Source of the DNA: Candidatus Sumerlaea chitinivorans
GTDB taxonomy: Bacteria > Sumerlaeota > Sumerlaeia > Sumerlaeales > Sumerlaeaceae
Direction: 5' to 3'
DNA length: 64,000 nucleotides
Assembly (NCBI GenBank): GCA_003290465.1
Contig: CP030759.1
Span: 908,672 to 972,671, forward strand
Position numbers and translations under genes: made by a program. Numbering within the stretch: position 1 is the stretch's first letter; every line of letters begins with the position of its first letter. Shown in pieces: positions 1 through 8,033 of this stretch. The notes under the pieces were generated by a model. That model did not search any database. It saw nothing but the letters and a program-made list of their open reading frames with translations, and was not told where the DNA came from.

Positions 1-1267
1 CAAGTTGCGCATCTTGGACACTCCGCAGAATGTGTTTAAACTGGGGGCTGGGGGTGAACCCCAGAGCGATGAGATCGTGGCCGTTGAGCAAAGGTGGAGG
101 AAGTGCTGCTGGGCCCTCTGTCACCAGCTGACGCAGCTTGGATTCTGCCAAGTCGGCATTTTGAAGATTGCCGTGACTCGCAAGACAATCTACTCGGTGC
201 AGTTCAATTTCCTCTTCGATGGTGGGAGCAGCCAAAAAGCGCCGCAGAGTGCTTTCGCGCATGTTCGGAAGATTTAGAAAGGTCATGTGACGCCGAACCA
301 TTTCGACCACGTTCTTGCGCAATTCGTTGGGAAATGCCAATCGACGACAAATGTGGTCGGCAAGCTCCGCTCCCACTTTATCGTGATTGTTGAAACGGAT
401 ACGGCCATTGCACTTCTCCGCCGTCGGGGGTTTCCCGACATCGTGGAGAAGGACAGCAAAAGCGAGTGCGATACTGGGACTGGAATTTCTTTCGGCAAGG
501 TACTTTAGCATCAGTTTTGTGTGGGTGAAGACGTCGCCTTCCGGATGATATTCTGGAGGCTGTTCGCACCCTTTCATTGCCTCCACTTCAGGGAGAAGAA
601 TCGCAAGCAAGCCGGAAGCGTCCAAGAGTTCAAGAAAACGATCGGGGTGCGGCGATGTAAAGCCGCGGACAAGCTCGTCCCGGACGCGTTCCGCGGAGAT
701 TTCCTGGATAAGCTCGCGCGTTTGGCAAATGGCCTCCCATGTGCTTGGCTCGATTGTGAATTCGAGCGAGGCAGCAAACCGAAGGGCCCTTAGCAGTCGC
801 AAAGCGTCTTCCTGAAAGCGCTCCACTGGGCGTCCGATCGCCCGCACCAAGCGACGCTGGAGGTCGGAACGGCCGCCAACAAGGTCAAGAATGGTGCCTG
901 TAAATGGGTCTTGGTACAACGCATTGATTGTGAAATCTCGGCGCTGAGCATCCTCCTCCACGGACCCGAAAGCAACATGCGAGGGATGCCGATGATCCAC
1001 ATAGCCAGATTCGGAGCGAAAGGTCGCGACTTCCACCTGCGCGCAATCACTGACCACGGTGACAACGCCAAATTTCGCTCCTACAAGGACAGTTTTCGGA
1101 AATAGTCCCTGCACCACATTGGGCGGAGCATTTGTAGCAACGTCGAATTCGTTGGGCTCTCGGCCCAAAAGGCGATCCCGCACGCAGCCACCCACGAAAT
1201 AGGCTTCATAGCCGTGCTCTCGGAGAGCCTGCACCACTGTGCGTGCCAGTTGTTCGTTGTGAGACAT
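1..1267 (-). CDS. CCA tRNA nucleotidyltransferase / poly(A) polymerase family protein (3' part cut by window edge)
   Basis: The minus-strand reading frame stays open from an ATG at 1267 to the left edge, so the C-terminus lies outside the window. About 422 residues are visible. The N-terminus holds the class II nucleotidyltransferase signature GGCVRDRLLG followed by NEFDVATNAPP, then RRDFTINAL and the RFQEDALRLLRALRFA helix typical of the head and neck domains. An HD hydrolase domain follows (HPEGDVFTHT, then LLHDVGKPPT and a later NNHDKVGAELA). Such enzymes add or repair the 3' CCA of tRNAs or polyadenylate RNA; which one cannot be decided here. The first catalytic carboxylate is Glu (E-F-D) where the family usually has Asp. 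An in-frame ATG at 1285 is an alternative start. The gene is divergent from the glycosyltransferase gene to its right. Confidence 0.9.
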   Translation of the reverse strand, partial: MSHNEQLARTVVQALREHGYEAYFVGGCVRDRLLGREPNEFDVATNAPPNVVQGLFPKTVLVGAKFGVVTVVSDCAQVEVATFRSESGYVDHRHPSHVAFGSVEEDAQRRDFTINALYQDPFTGTILDLVGGRSDLQRRLVRAIGRPVERFQEDALRLLRALRFAASLEFTIEPSTWEAICQTRELIQEISAERVRDELVRGFTSPHPDRFLELLDASGLLAILLPEVEAMKGCEQPPEYHPEGDVFTHTKLMLKYLAERNSSPSIALAFAVLLHDVGKPPTAEKCNGRIRFNNHDKVGAELADHICRRLAFPNELRKNVVEMVRRHMTFLNLPNMRESTLRRFLAAPTIEEEIELHRVDCLASHGNLQNADLAESKLRQLVTEGPAALPPPLLNGHDLIALGFTPSPQFKHILRSVQDAQL

Positions 1268-1343
1268 GCTTTCTCGTTGACCCATGTTCTACCGCTGTAA
1301 AGCATCAGAACGCGATCAAAATTCACATTGGGAGGCCCATTGC

Positions 1344-2546
1344 TTGGTTACAAGCAGCGAGCAGCCGCGAATTCGCATTGCCTACTTTATCACAAGTCTC
1401 GAAGTAGGCGGTAGCGAGCGTCAGCTTGTCTCTTGGTTGCGAGGGCTAAGTCCAGAACGCTATGAGCGTCATCTGATCTGTCTTTCTGGCTTTGGGCCCT
1501 TGGAGAACGAGGCTCGTGCGACTGGCGCTGTCCTCCATGACCTTCGGTATCCGAGACTCAAAGCTGCAGGGACGATTCAGTGGCAGAACATTCCCGCGGC
1601 TGCGCTGACACTTGTGAGGCTGGTTCGGTTACTTCGGGAAATTCAACCCCACGTCTTACACACGATGATTCCCGTGTGCAATGTCTTGGGTGCCATAGCT
1701 GGGAAGATCGCGGGCGTACCGCGCATGGCGTGTACGAAACTCGCATTGGGGGCATACCGCGATAAAGCACGCTTGTTGCCAAAGATCGAGGATGTGACAG
1801 ACCGTTGGTTTCATCTCATCCATTGCAAGTCCCGCGGGATCCTTGAGGATATTGCAAGAAGGCAGCCCATCCCAAGAGAACGAATGCGCGTGATTTACAA
1901 CGGCATTAGTGTGAGCCGGTTTGATATTGTGTGCGATCGGGAACGAGTTCGAGAAGAACTCAACATCCCACAGGACGCATTTGTGATCGGCATGGTTGCA
2001 AACCTAATTCCATACAAAGGCCACCGGGAAGCGATTGAAGCCTTTGCTCAACTGCATGCTAAGCATGGGAATATCCGCCTTTTGCTTGTTGGTCGTGACG
2101 ATGGGATCGGCGACGAGCTTCGCGCATTGGCGGAAGAACTTAGGGTGGGAGAGAAAGTGATATTTACTGGACCGCGGAGCGATATCCCACAAGTTATGAT
2201 TGCAATGGACGTGCTTCTCAGTGCGTCACATGAGGAAGGCTTCTCAAATGTCCTGCTTGAGGCTATGGCCAGCCGCCTACCAATCGTTGCTACTCGCGTC
2301 GGCGGCAATCCAGAGGCTGTCGTGGATGGCGAAACGGGATTCCTTGTTGATGTGAAGGCTCCCGAACAAATTGCGAAGGCATTCTCCACCTTAATTGAGA
2401 ATCCTAACCTCGCAAGGCGCATGGGCCAGGCGGGGCGAGAGCGAGTCGAACGAGAATTCTCGTATGAAGCGATGATGCAGGGACTCGAAAGGTTCTATGA
2501 GGAACTGCTTCAAGACATTGACTTGTCGCGTCACGCTCAAGCGTGA
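1344..2546 (+). CDS. GT4-family glycosyltransferase
   Basis: A GT-B fold glycosyltransferase of about 400 residues. The N-terminal acceptor domain begins RIAYFITSLEVGGSERQL, with the glycine-rich loop of GT4 enzymes. The C-terminal donor domain carries VGMVANLIPYKGH, the phosphate-contacting region, and the E-x7-E motif HEEGFSNVLLEAMA followed by PIVATRVGGNPEAV. It probably transfers a sugar from a nucleotide donor to a lipid-linked or surface glycan at the cytoplasmic face; the substrate is unknown. I chose the TTG start at 1344 because a GGGAGG lies 8 bases upstream. The only ATG alternative, at 1284, has no ribosome-binding site and would add 20 residues that do not resemble the family. 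The rmlA-like gene follows 57 bases downstream on the same strand, so the two are probably cotranscribed. Confidence 0.88.
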   Translation: MVTSSEQPRIRIAYFITSLEVGGSERQLVSWLRGLSPERYERHLICLSGFGPLENEARATGAVLHDLRYPRLKAAGTIQWQNIPAAALTLVRLVRLLREIQPHVLHTMIPVCNVLGAIAGKIAGVPRMACTKLALGAYRDKARLLPKIEDVTDRWFHLIHCKSRGILEDIARRQPIPRERMRVIYNGISVSRFDIVCDRERVREELNIPQDAFVIGMVANLIPYKGHREAIEAFAQLHAKHGNIRLLLVGRDDGIGDELRALAEELRVGEKVIFTGPRSDIPQVMIAMDVLLSASHEEGFSNVLLEAMASRLPIVATRVGGNPEAVVDGETGFLVDVKAPEQIAKAFSTLIENPNLARRMGQAGRERVEREFSYEAMMQGLERFYEELLQDIDLSRHAQA

Positions 2547-2603
2547 TATCAAATGTTGCGACAGTGCAGTAGCGCTGCGGCATCTTCTATAGTGAGGAAC
2601 GAG

Positions 2604-3341
2604 ATGAAAGGCATTATTCTTGCGGGAGGATTGGGTACGCGACTCTATCCTCTAACCAAAATTACCAATAAGCACCTGCTTCCAGTTTACGATAAACCGA
2701 TGGTGTATTACCCTCTCGAGCAGCTTGTAGGGGCCGGCATCCGTGATATCATGCTTGTGACGGGCGGAACCTACGCCGGCCACTTTCTCAACCTACTTGA
2801 GAATGGCGGCGAGTTCGGCCTGAGGCGCCTACACTATGCTTTCCAGCGTGGAGAAGGTGGCATCGCTGACGCGCTGAAGCTTGCCGAGGACTTTGTGGAT
2901 AACGATCGCTGTGTGGTCATTTTAGGGGATAACATCTTTGAGAATCCTATAGCTCCGTCTGTTGAGCGGTTTCGTGCTCAAGCCGGCGGCGCAAGAATTC
3001 TGCTGAAAGAAGTACCAGATCCGCAACGATTCGGTGTGGCAGAGTTGCGAGACGGAAAAGTGGTTTCGATCGAGGAAAAGCCGCTTCAACCGAAAAGTCC
3101 GTACGCAGTCACCGGCGTCTATATGTACGACGCGTACGTTTGGGAAGTTCTCAAAACCCTCAAGCCCAGCAAGCGAGGTGAGCTTGAGATCACAGACGTT
3201 AACAATGCCTACATTGCGCGCAATGCGCTTGAGTATGACATTGTGGAAGGTTGGTGGACGGACGCGGGGACTTTTGAGAGCCTGCTTCGCGCAAATCTTC
3301 TTGTAGCTGAGCAGCGAAAAGCCTCTGCCCCATCCGCTTAG
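2604..3341 (+). CDS. rmlA: Glucose-1-phosphate thymidylyltransferase-like nucleotidyltransferase (short RmlA type)
   Basis: It activates a sugar 1-phosphate with a nucleoside triphosphate, most likely glucose-1-phosphate with dTTP, the entry step to dTDP-sugars such as dTDP-rhamnose. The protein starts MKGIILAGGLGTRLYPLT, the nucleotide-binding signature, and continues with YDKPMVYYPLEQL, VILGDNIFE (metal-binding Asp), EEKP, VTGVYMYD and the RGELEITDVN...WWTDAGTFESL motif of RmlA enzymes. At 245 residues it is shorter than the ~290-residue enterobacterial RmlA and lacks its C-terminal tail, as in many other bacterial and archaeal homologues. The ATG at 2604 has a GAGG six bases upstream; an in-frame ATG at 2553 is not supported. 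dTTP specificity is inferred. Confidence 0.87.
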   Translation: MKGIILAGGLGTRLYPLTKITNKHLLPVYDKPMVYYPLEQLVGAGIRDIMLVTGGTYAGHFLNLLENGGEFGLRRLHYAFQRGEGGIADALKLAEDFVDNDRCVVILGDNIFENPIAPSVERFRAQAGGARILLKEVPDPQRFGVAELRDGKVVSIEEKPLQPKSPYAVTGVYMYDAYVWEVLKTLKPSKRGELEITDVNNAYIARNALEYDIVEGWWTDAGTFESLLRANLLVAEQRKASAPSA

Positions 3342-3371
3342 CTGGCCCGCAACGAACTGCCGTCGGCGTAA

Positions 3372-3409
3372 TAAAAGTGGGGGGCAGCTGCTAAGCCGCT
3401 GGCTGCCCC
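3372..3409 (-). terminator. Rho-independent terminator of the pilT-like gene
   Basis: Read on the minus strand, an 8-bp perfect stem (GGGGCAGC at 3409-3402 with GCTGCCCC at 3388-3381) encloses a 13-base loop and is followed by CCACTTTTATT. The left arm lies in the last codons of pilT, so the terminator is immediately at the gene end. It sits in the convergent gap with the rmlA-like gene and may also limit read-through from the right-hand strand. Confidence 0.65.
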
Positions 3410-4491
3410 TCCGAACCTTGTTCGCTCAGCAGTGCCATCATCTTTTCTCGCATTTCGTTTGGATAATGGCAACGCTGGAGCGCAACTTCACCCGTAATGA
3501 TCCCACGCTTGTACAGATTGAGCAGATAGTCATCGAGAGTAATCATGCCCTGCTTCGCGCTCGTTTGGATCGTGGAAATAATACGGTTCACCTTCTTCTC
3601 GCGGATTAGGTTTGCCACTGCGGGAGTGTTGTGAAGGATTTCGTACGCAGCAACACGGCCCTTACCGCTCGCACGCGGAACAAGCGTCTGGGCGATGATT
3701 GTGCGAAGCGCCACAGAGAGCACGGCACGGATCTGCTCCTGTTGGTTCACCGGGAATGCGTCAATGATGCGGTTTACAGTTTCGGATGCACTCACGGTGT
3801 GCAACGTTGCAAACACCAAGTGACCTGTTTCCGCAGCCGTGATTGCGGCTTCCATCGTCTCAAGGTCGCGCATTTCACCGACCAGGATGACGTCTGGGTC
3901 CTGACGCAACGCGCCACGCAGCGCGTATGCAAAGCTTGGGGTATCGACGTGAAGCTCTCGGTGCGTGACAATAGCTTTCTTGTGGGGGTGAATGTACTCT
4001 AAGGGATCCTCGATTGTAATGATGTGCACGTAGCGCTCGGAATTGATGTAATCGATCATGGTCGCCAACGTTGTGGTTTTACCGGATCCAGTGGGACCAG
4101 TCACGAGCACCAAGCCACGGTGGGCGTGGAGCACCTCAATGATAGAATCTCGCGGCAACCCAAGTTGGTCAAATGTTAAAATTTTGGAAGGGATGAGACG
4201 CATCACGATCGAAATGTTGCCGCGCGCGCGAAAGACTGCGCACCGGAAACGCGCTAAATCGCTGTAGGCGTACGCGAAGTCAGCACTCCCGGTTTCTTGG
4301 ATCATTTGCTGATACCGGGGCGGCGTGATTTCGCGCATAAGGCGGTCGGAGTCCTCGGGTGTGATGATGTTGGGGTCTACGATGTCGAGTGTTCCGTGCA
4401 AACGCATGACAGGTGGCTTACCCACCGAAATATGCAGGTCTGATGCGTCACGTTCCACCACAAGCTTGAGCATTTCGTTCATTTCAAGCAT
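3391..4491 (-). CDS. pilT: Type IV pilus retraction ATPase PilT family
   Basis: A hexameric cytoplasmic ATPase of the secretion superfamily that depolymerises type IV pili for twitching motility. The 366-residue length matches PilT (about 345-370). The N-terminal PAS-like part has the DASDLHISVGKPP signature. The core has Walker A GPTGSGKTTT (132-141), the Asp box (TIEDPLEY), Walker B ILVGEMRD and the His box (ETGHLVFATLHT). The C-terminal STIQTS...GMITLDDYLL segment corresponds to the PilT/PilU tail rather than to assembly ATPases, and there is no tetracysteine zinc site. No other pil gene is adjacent. The assignment to PilT rather than PilU is likely but not proven. Confidence 0.92.
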   Translation of the reverse strand: MLEMNEMLKLVVERDASDLHISVGKPPVMRLHGTLDIVDPNIITPEDSDRLMREITPPRYQQMIQETGSADFAYAYSDLARFRCAVFRARGNISIVMRLIPSKILTFDQLGLPRDSIIEVLHAHRGLVLVTGPTGSGKTTTLATMIDYINSERYVHIITIEDPLEYIHPHKKAIVTHRELHVDTPSFAYALRGALRQDPDVILVGEMRDLETMEAAITAAETGHLVFATLHTVSASETVNRIIDAFPVNQQEQIRAVLSVALRTIIAQTLVPRASGKGRVAAYEILHNTPAVANLIREKKVNRIISTIQTSAKQGMITLDDYLLNLYKRGIITGEVALQRCHYPNEMREKMMALLSEQGSEGQPAA

Positions 4492-4618
4492 GGTGCTTTT
4501 CCTCTCCCTTCACTCCGATTCCTTTTATGGTGTGAGTATATAACGGTTCGACCACAACGCTGAGAACTCAATTTACGTTGATGGGACGCAATGGCTCAAC
4601 GCGTCAATTATTTTCACA

Positions 4619-5452
4619 CTACTTTTTCCACTCCGTAGGTGGGAGCAAGCGCGAGATGACGGTGTCTTTTGCACTCATTGCTCCTGGGAAATCCCCGAAG
4701 ACTTCGCTTGCAAACCCAATACCAGTGGCCTCTTGGGTGCTCCAATAATGCATGCCCACTCGTTTCCCTGCTTCGTCAAACGCCCAACTAATAAAGATCA
4801 CACTGTGCCCGGATTTGTTTGTCCGCCAAATCTGGACAAAATCTCCTGGGAGTGCCTCGTCGGGGTTCTCGATCCGCCGTCCAATTCCGAGAGAGGTCAT
4901 GGCTTCGTCAGGCCCCGGCGCATTGATTGCGCGACAGAACCACAAGGAACGCATTGACGTTGGGCCCACCTCTTCCCACAGCGGTGGGGTTTGGGCTTCG
5001 CTTTCAAGCACACGGTAAAGCACCTCAAGGGTGAGTCCGCAACAATACGTTCTGCCCTTGGGTTCCCCTTTCATGACGAGTTGCCCCCGGTAGAGGATGT
5101 CTGTTGTACATCCATCATAGTTTGATTCGCCTTTGCGTGGCCACCAATAGGAATGCTGACCGTTACGGGGATATCCGAGAATGGTTTGAACCACGCGCTT
5201 ATTCATTTGGGGGAGCTCGTCACACACGGCGTTCAGGTATTCAACTGGGCAAAAGGGTTGGATGGTGGTTCGCGCGACCTCTACTTTCTTGTTCTTCGTT
5301 ACGATGCAAGTAGTCAACGATTCGCAGCTTGTGGAGGCTGTTGCTTTTTGAAGGCGAAAAGCTTTATCTTGAGGAAGCTGAGCAAAGGCCCCTGAAGCGC
5401 ACATGAAGGCCCAAACGAATCCGTACCTGGAAAACAAGTTTCTCCACCTCAT
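4619..5452 (-). CDS. Exported papain-fold (NlpC/CHAP-like) protein
   Basis: A 277-residue protein with a basic N-terminus and hydrophobic stretch ending AFAQ, consistent with a signal peptide cleaved near residue 24. The central GRTYCCGLTLEVL (Cys137/Cys138) followed by LPGDFVQIWR and SGHSVIFISW (His216) matches the Cys-His layout of NlpC/P60 or CHAP-like cysteine peptidases and amidases, where the usual motif is D-C-S-G. Other Cys residues (43, 49, 68, 77, 115) could form disulfides outside the cytoplasm. A role in peptidoglycan cleavage is an inference. Its ATG overlaps the stop of the aminotransferase gene by four bases (ATGA), with an AAGGG upstream, so the two are translationally coupled. 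Confidence 0.6.
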   Translation of the reverse strand: MRWRNLFSRYGFVWAFMCASGAFAQLPQDKAFRLQKATASTSCESLTTCIVTKNKKVEVARTTIQPFCPVEYLNAVCDELPQMNKRVVQTILGYPRNGQHSYWWPRKGESNYDGCTTDILYRGQLVMKGEPKGRTYCCGLTLEVLYRVLESEAQTPPLWEEVGPTSMRSLWFCRAINAPGPDEAMTSLGIGRRIENPDEALPGDFVQIWRTNKSGHSVIFISWAFDEAGKRVGMHYWSTQEATGIGFASEVFGDFPGAMSAKDTVISRLLPPTEWKK

Positions 5453-6615
5453 AGGTTAGCCCTTTCAATCCGTTGTAGAGCTTCTGCAATTCTTTCCTCA
5501 GGAGCAGTGACAGCCATGCGTATGAACCCTTCGCCGGCATCCCCGAACGCAGTGCCGGGTGTTACCATAACCGCGCAGCGACGCAGAAGCTCACGAGTCA
5601 TTTCAAAAGAAGACCTCTTGCCGCGTGTTCGCAACCAAACGTAAAACGTCCCTTCCGGGCGTGTAAAATCTTCCCAGCCGATTTTTTCAAGGCCCCGAAC
5701 CAGCACCTCAGCTCGTTTTTGGTAGGTCTCTAACAATGGGGGCACAATCTCGTCGTAATGGCGAAGCGCCACAATTCCAGCATGCTGAATTGCACCAAAA
5801 ACTCCAGAATCCAGGTTCGACTTAATCGCCAGCAAAGCTTGAACAAGTTCCGCATTGCCGCACGCAAACCCTAAGCGCCAGCCGGTCATATTAAAGGTTT
5901 TCGAGAACGAGTGCATTTCAATGCCGACTTCTTTGGCGCCAGGAATTTGCAGGAAGCTCACCGCTCGCTTTCCGTAAAACGCCAAGTCAAGGTACGCGGC
6001 GTCGTGGACCACGATAAAGCCGTAGCGCTTCGCAAGGGCGACAACCCGCTCAAAAAACTCCTCCGTCGCAAATGCTGCGGTTGGATTATTTGGATAGTTC
6101 AAAAACATGATTTTTGTCCGTTCCAAGACATCCCGACCGATGGCTTCCAAGTCGGGAAGGAACTTGTTTTCTGGGCGTAGCGGCATCGCAATCGGGATGC
6201 CTCCGGCGAAAAGGGTCGCTATACGATAGACCGGGTAGCCCGGCTCTGGATAGAGGACGACATCTCCGTCGTCCACAAAGGCCAGAGGAAAATGGCCAAT
6301 ACCCTCTTTCGAGCCAATGAGCGCGATGATTTCGTCTTTTGGGTCCAGTTCTACCCCATAGATACGGGCATAGTAGTGGGCGATCTCTTGGCGCAATTCG
6401 AGTTTTCCAGCACCGAGCGGGTATCGATGGTTTTGGGGAATCGCGGCACCCTCGGCCAGTGCCTGAACAATAATTTGTGGGGTAGGGAGATCAGGGTCGC
6501 CAATGCTGAGGCTTATGACGTCCTGCCCTTCTGCAATTGCCTCCTCTTTCATGCGGTCCAATTCGACAAAGATGTATGGAGGAACCTGCTGCAGCCGTTT
6601 TGCAACCTGTGCCAT
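5449..6615 (-). CDS. LL-diaminopimelate aminotransferase-like PLP enzyme (class I/II fold)
   Basis: A fold-type I aminotransferase of 388 residues. It shows the N-terminal ISLSIGDPDLPTP motif, the cofactor-contacting FLNYPNNPTAAFA, the VHDAAYLDL Asp/Tyr region and the PLP-lysine motif SFSKTFNMTGWRLGF. This combination resembles DapL, which converts tetrahydrodipicolinate directly to LL-diaminopimelate with glutamate for lysine and peptidoglycan synthesis. Alanine or aspartate aminotransferases of the same class cannot be excluded by eye. It is followed, with a 4-bp overlap, by the exported papain-fold gene. If DapL is right, both genes of the pair bear on peptidoglycan. Confidence 0.82.
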   Translation of the reverse strand: MAQVAKRLQQVPPYIFVELDRMKEEAIAEGQDVISLSIGDPDLPTPQIIVQALAEGAAIPQNHRYPLGAGKLELRQEIAHYYARIYGVELDPKDEIIALIGSKEGIGHFPLAFVDDGDVVLYPEPGYPVYRIATLFAGGIPIAMPLRPENKFLPDLEAIGRDVLERTKIMFLNYPNNPTAAFATEEFFERVVALAKRYGFIVVHDAAYLDLAFYGKRAVSFLQIPGAKEVGIEMHSFSKTFNMTGWRLGFACGNAELVQALLAIKSNLDSGVFGAIQHAGIVALRHYDEIVPPLLETYQKRAEVLVRGLEKIGWEDFTRPEGTFYVWLRTRGKRSSFEMTRELLRRCAVMVTPGTAFGDAGEGFIRMAVTAPEERIAEALQRIERANL

Positions 6616-6709
6616 AGATGGTAGGAATCTCCTTTCCTAGTCGGTACGATCACCGAGCGAGATCATTTCAGCCAATGAATGGAGAGAAATGGAACTTATT
6701 CGCCTGCCC

Positions 6710-7852
6710 CTACTCTTCCAAGGGGTCTTCGACCAATCCCAGCAAATCGTCCTTCGACAAGCCCTCCTCTGCCCTGTTCCCACTTCGGGGTCGTACGGGA
6801 TGATCGAGTTCCGACGATTGTGACGATGTTTCAAGCAGCGTTGGTGGTGCCTGGAGCATGTCGGGAGTTCCACCAAAGATATAGCGCTCAAACATCGGGC
6901 TATACTCCCACTTTGCTCCCACTTTCTGCAGATTTCCAGCTATCTCCAGATAGTTGGAAATCTGTGCGTCCAACAAATCGGCGTGATGGAGAATAATTGC
7001 CTCTAATGTCTTGGGTCTTTTGGGGGACCCGAACTCAAGGTGGCCGTGATGGCTTAGGATCATGTGTTGAATGAGGATCTTTTTGTTCGCTGGGAAATTG
7101 GGGATGCGACTGCACTCTACCTCGATGAGCGCGTGCCCAATCGGAATATGCCCGATGAGTCGTCCAACGTCGGTGTACGCAATCTGACGTTCATACTCAA
7201 ACTCGGCAATTTTCCCAATATCATGGAGTAGTGCACCTGCCACAAGTAGATCGCGGTTGACCTGTGGGTAGTTTTCAGCGATCCGGAGCGCATTTCGCGT
7301 TACGAAGACTGTGTGCTCGAGCAATCCCCCAAGGTACCCCTGATGCATAGATACAGCGCTTGGGGCTTTGCAGAAAGCGTCCCATCGCTTTGGATCGTCG
7401 AAGATGCGCTGCACTAGCCGTTTCAAATCTTTGTCACGAATCTGCGCAAGATAGCCTCGAAACTCCTTCTTCAGTTCCTCGACGGGGAACGGCGTTGATG
7501 GAAGAAGATCATTCAGCAGAACATCCGACTCGTTTACCCTGCTGACCCGCGTGACGCGCATTTGAAGCTTGTTCTGAAACTTCTGGACATCGCCCGTAAC
7601 TTGAACGACATCATTCACCTTTATGGTTTGGTTGCGAAGGGATTCGAAATTATCCCACATGATGCCAGTGATTTTGCCCGTGGCATCACGCAAAACAATG
7701 GTGGCAAAGCTGGTTCCGTCTTTTCGATTCCGAATCTGCACGTCTTGCAGCATATAAAAGGACTCGACATGGTCCCCGCTTTTCAGTTCGGCAATCGGAA
7801 TTCTCTGTGTACTCACGTGAGCATGCCCCAATCCGTCATTTACTGAAAGCAC
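6710..7852 (-). CDS. YhaM-like 3'-5' exoribonuclease (OB-fold plus HD domain)
   Basis: A 380-residue protein with an N-terminal OB-fold (about residues 15-100; DVQIRNRKDGTSFATIVLRD, KITGIMWDNF) and a central HD metal-dependent phosphohydrolase domain (GLLEHTVFVTRNAL, then LLHDIGKIAEF, then HMILSHHGHLEFGSP). This is the architecture of Bacillus YhaM and staphylococcal Cbf1, which trim RNA and single-stranded DNA 3' ends. The C-terminal 60 residues are polar and probably disordered. The frame opens with GTG at 7852; a second GTG at 7816, just before STQRIPIAEL where the family usually starts, is an alternative. It is divergent from miaB. Confidence 0.87.
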   Translation of the reverse strand: MLSVNDGLGHAHVSTQRIPIAELKSGDHVESFYMLQDVQIRNRKDGTSFATIVLRDATGKITGIMWDNFESLRNQTIKVNDVVQVTGDVQKFQNKLQMRVTRVSRVNESDVLLNDLLPSTPFPVEELKKEFRGYLAQIRDKDLKRLVQRIFDDPKRWDAFCKAPSAVSMHQGYLGGLLEHTVFVTRNALRIAENYPQVNRDLLVAGALLHDIGKIAEFEYERQIAYTDVGRLIGHIPIGHALIEVECSRIPNFPANKKILIQHMILSHHGHLEFGSPKRPKTLEAIILHHADLLDAQISNYLEIAGNLQKVGAKWEYSPMFERYIFGGTPDMLQAPPTLLETSSQSSELDHPVRPRSGNRAEEGLSKDDLLGLVEDPLEE

Positions 7853-8033
7853 CGCTTTTCAAGGGTTTGGTGGTGCGACTTAAGTAAACTAACGTGACGT
7901 GTTGCCGTGCTGATTGCAAAGAGAAACCGTGTGAGGCCGTGCCGTTAAAGTGCATTTAGGGATTGGGTGGGCCCAGCGGGAGATTTCGGGGCGCAGTTCA
8001 GGAGAGCTTGAATAGCGGGAAAACGAAAAGATA

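Noticed and set aside
1-1267. Frameshift or pseudogene in the left-edge nucleotidyltransferase
   Set aside because: Short overlapping frames suggested a break, but one frame reads open with all motifs from 1267 to the edge.
3631-4002. Plus-strand open frame opposite pilT
   Set aside because: Antisense shadow of a clear PilT; composition and lack of any motif show it is not a gene.
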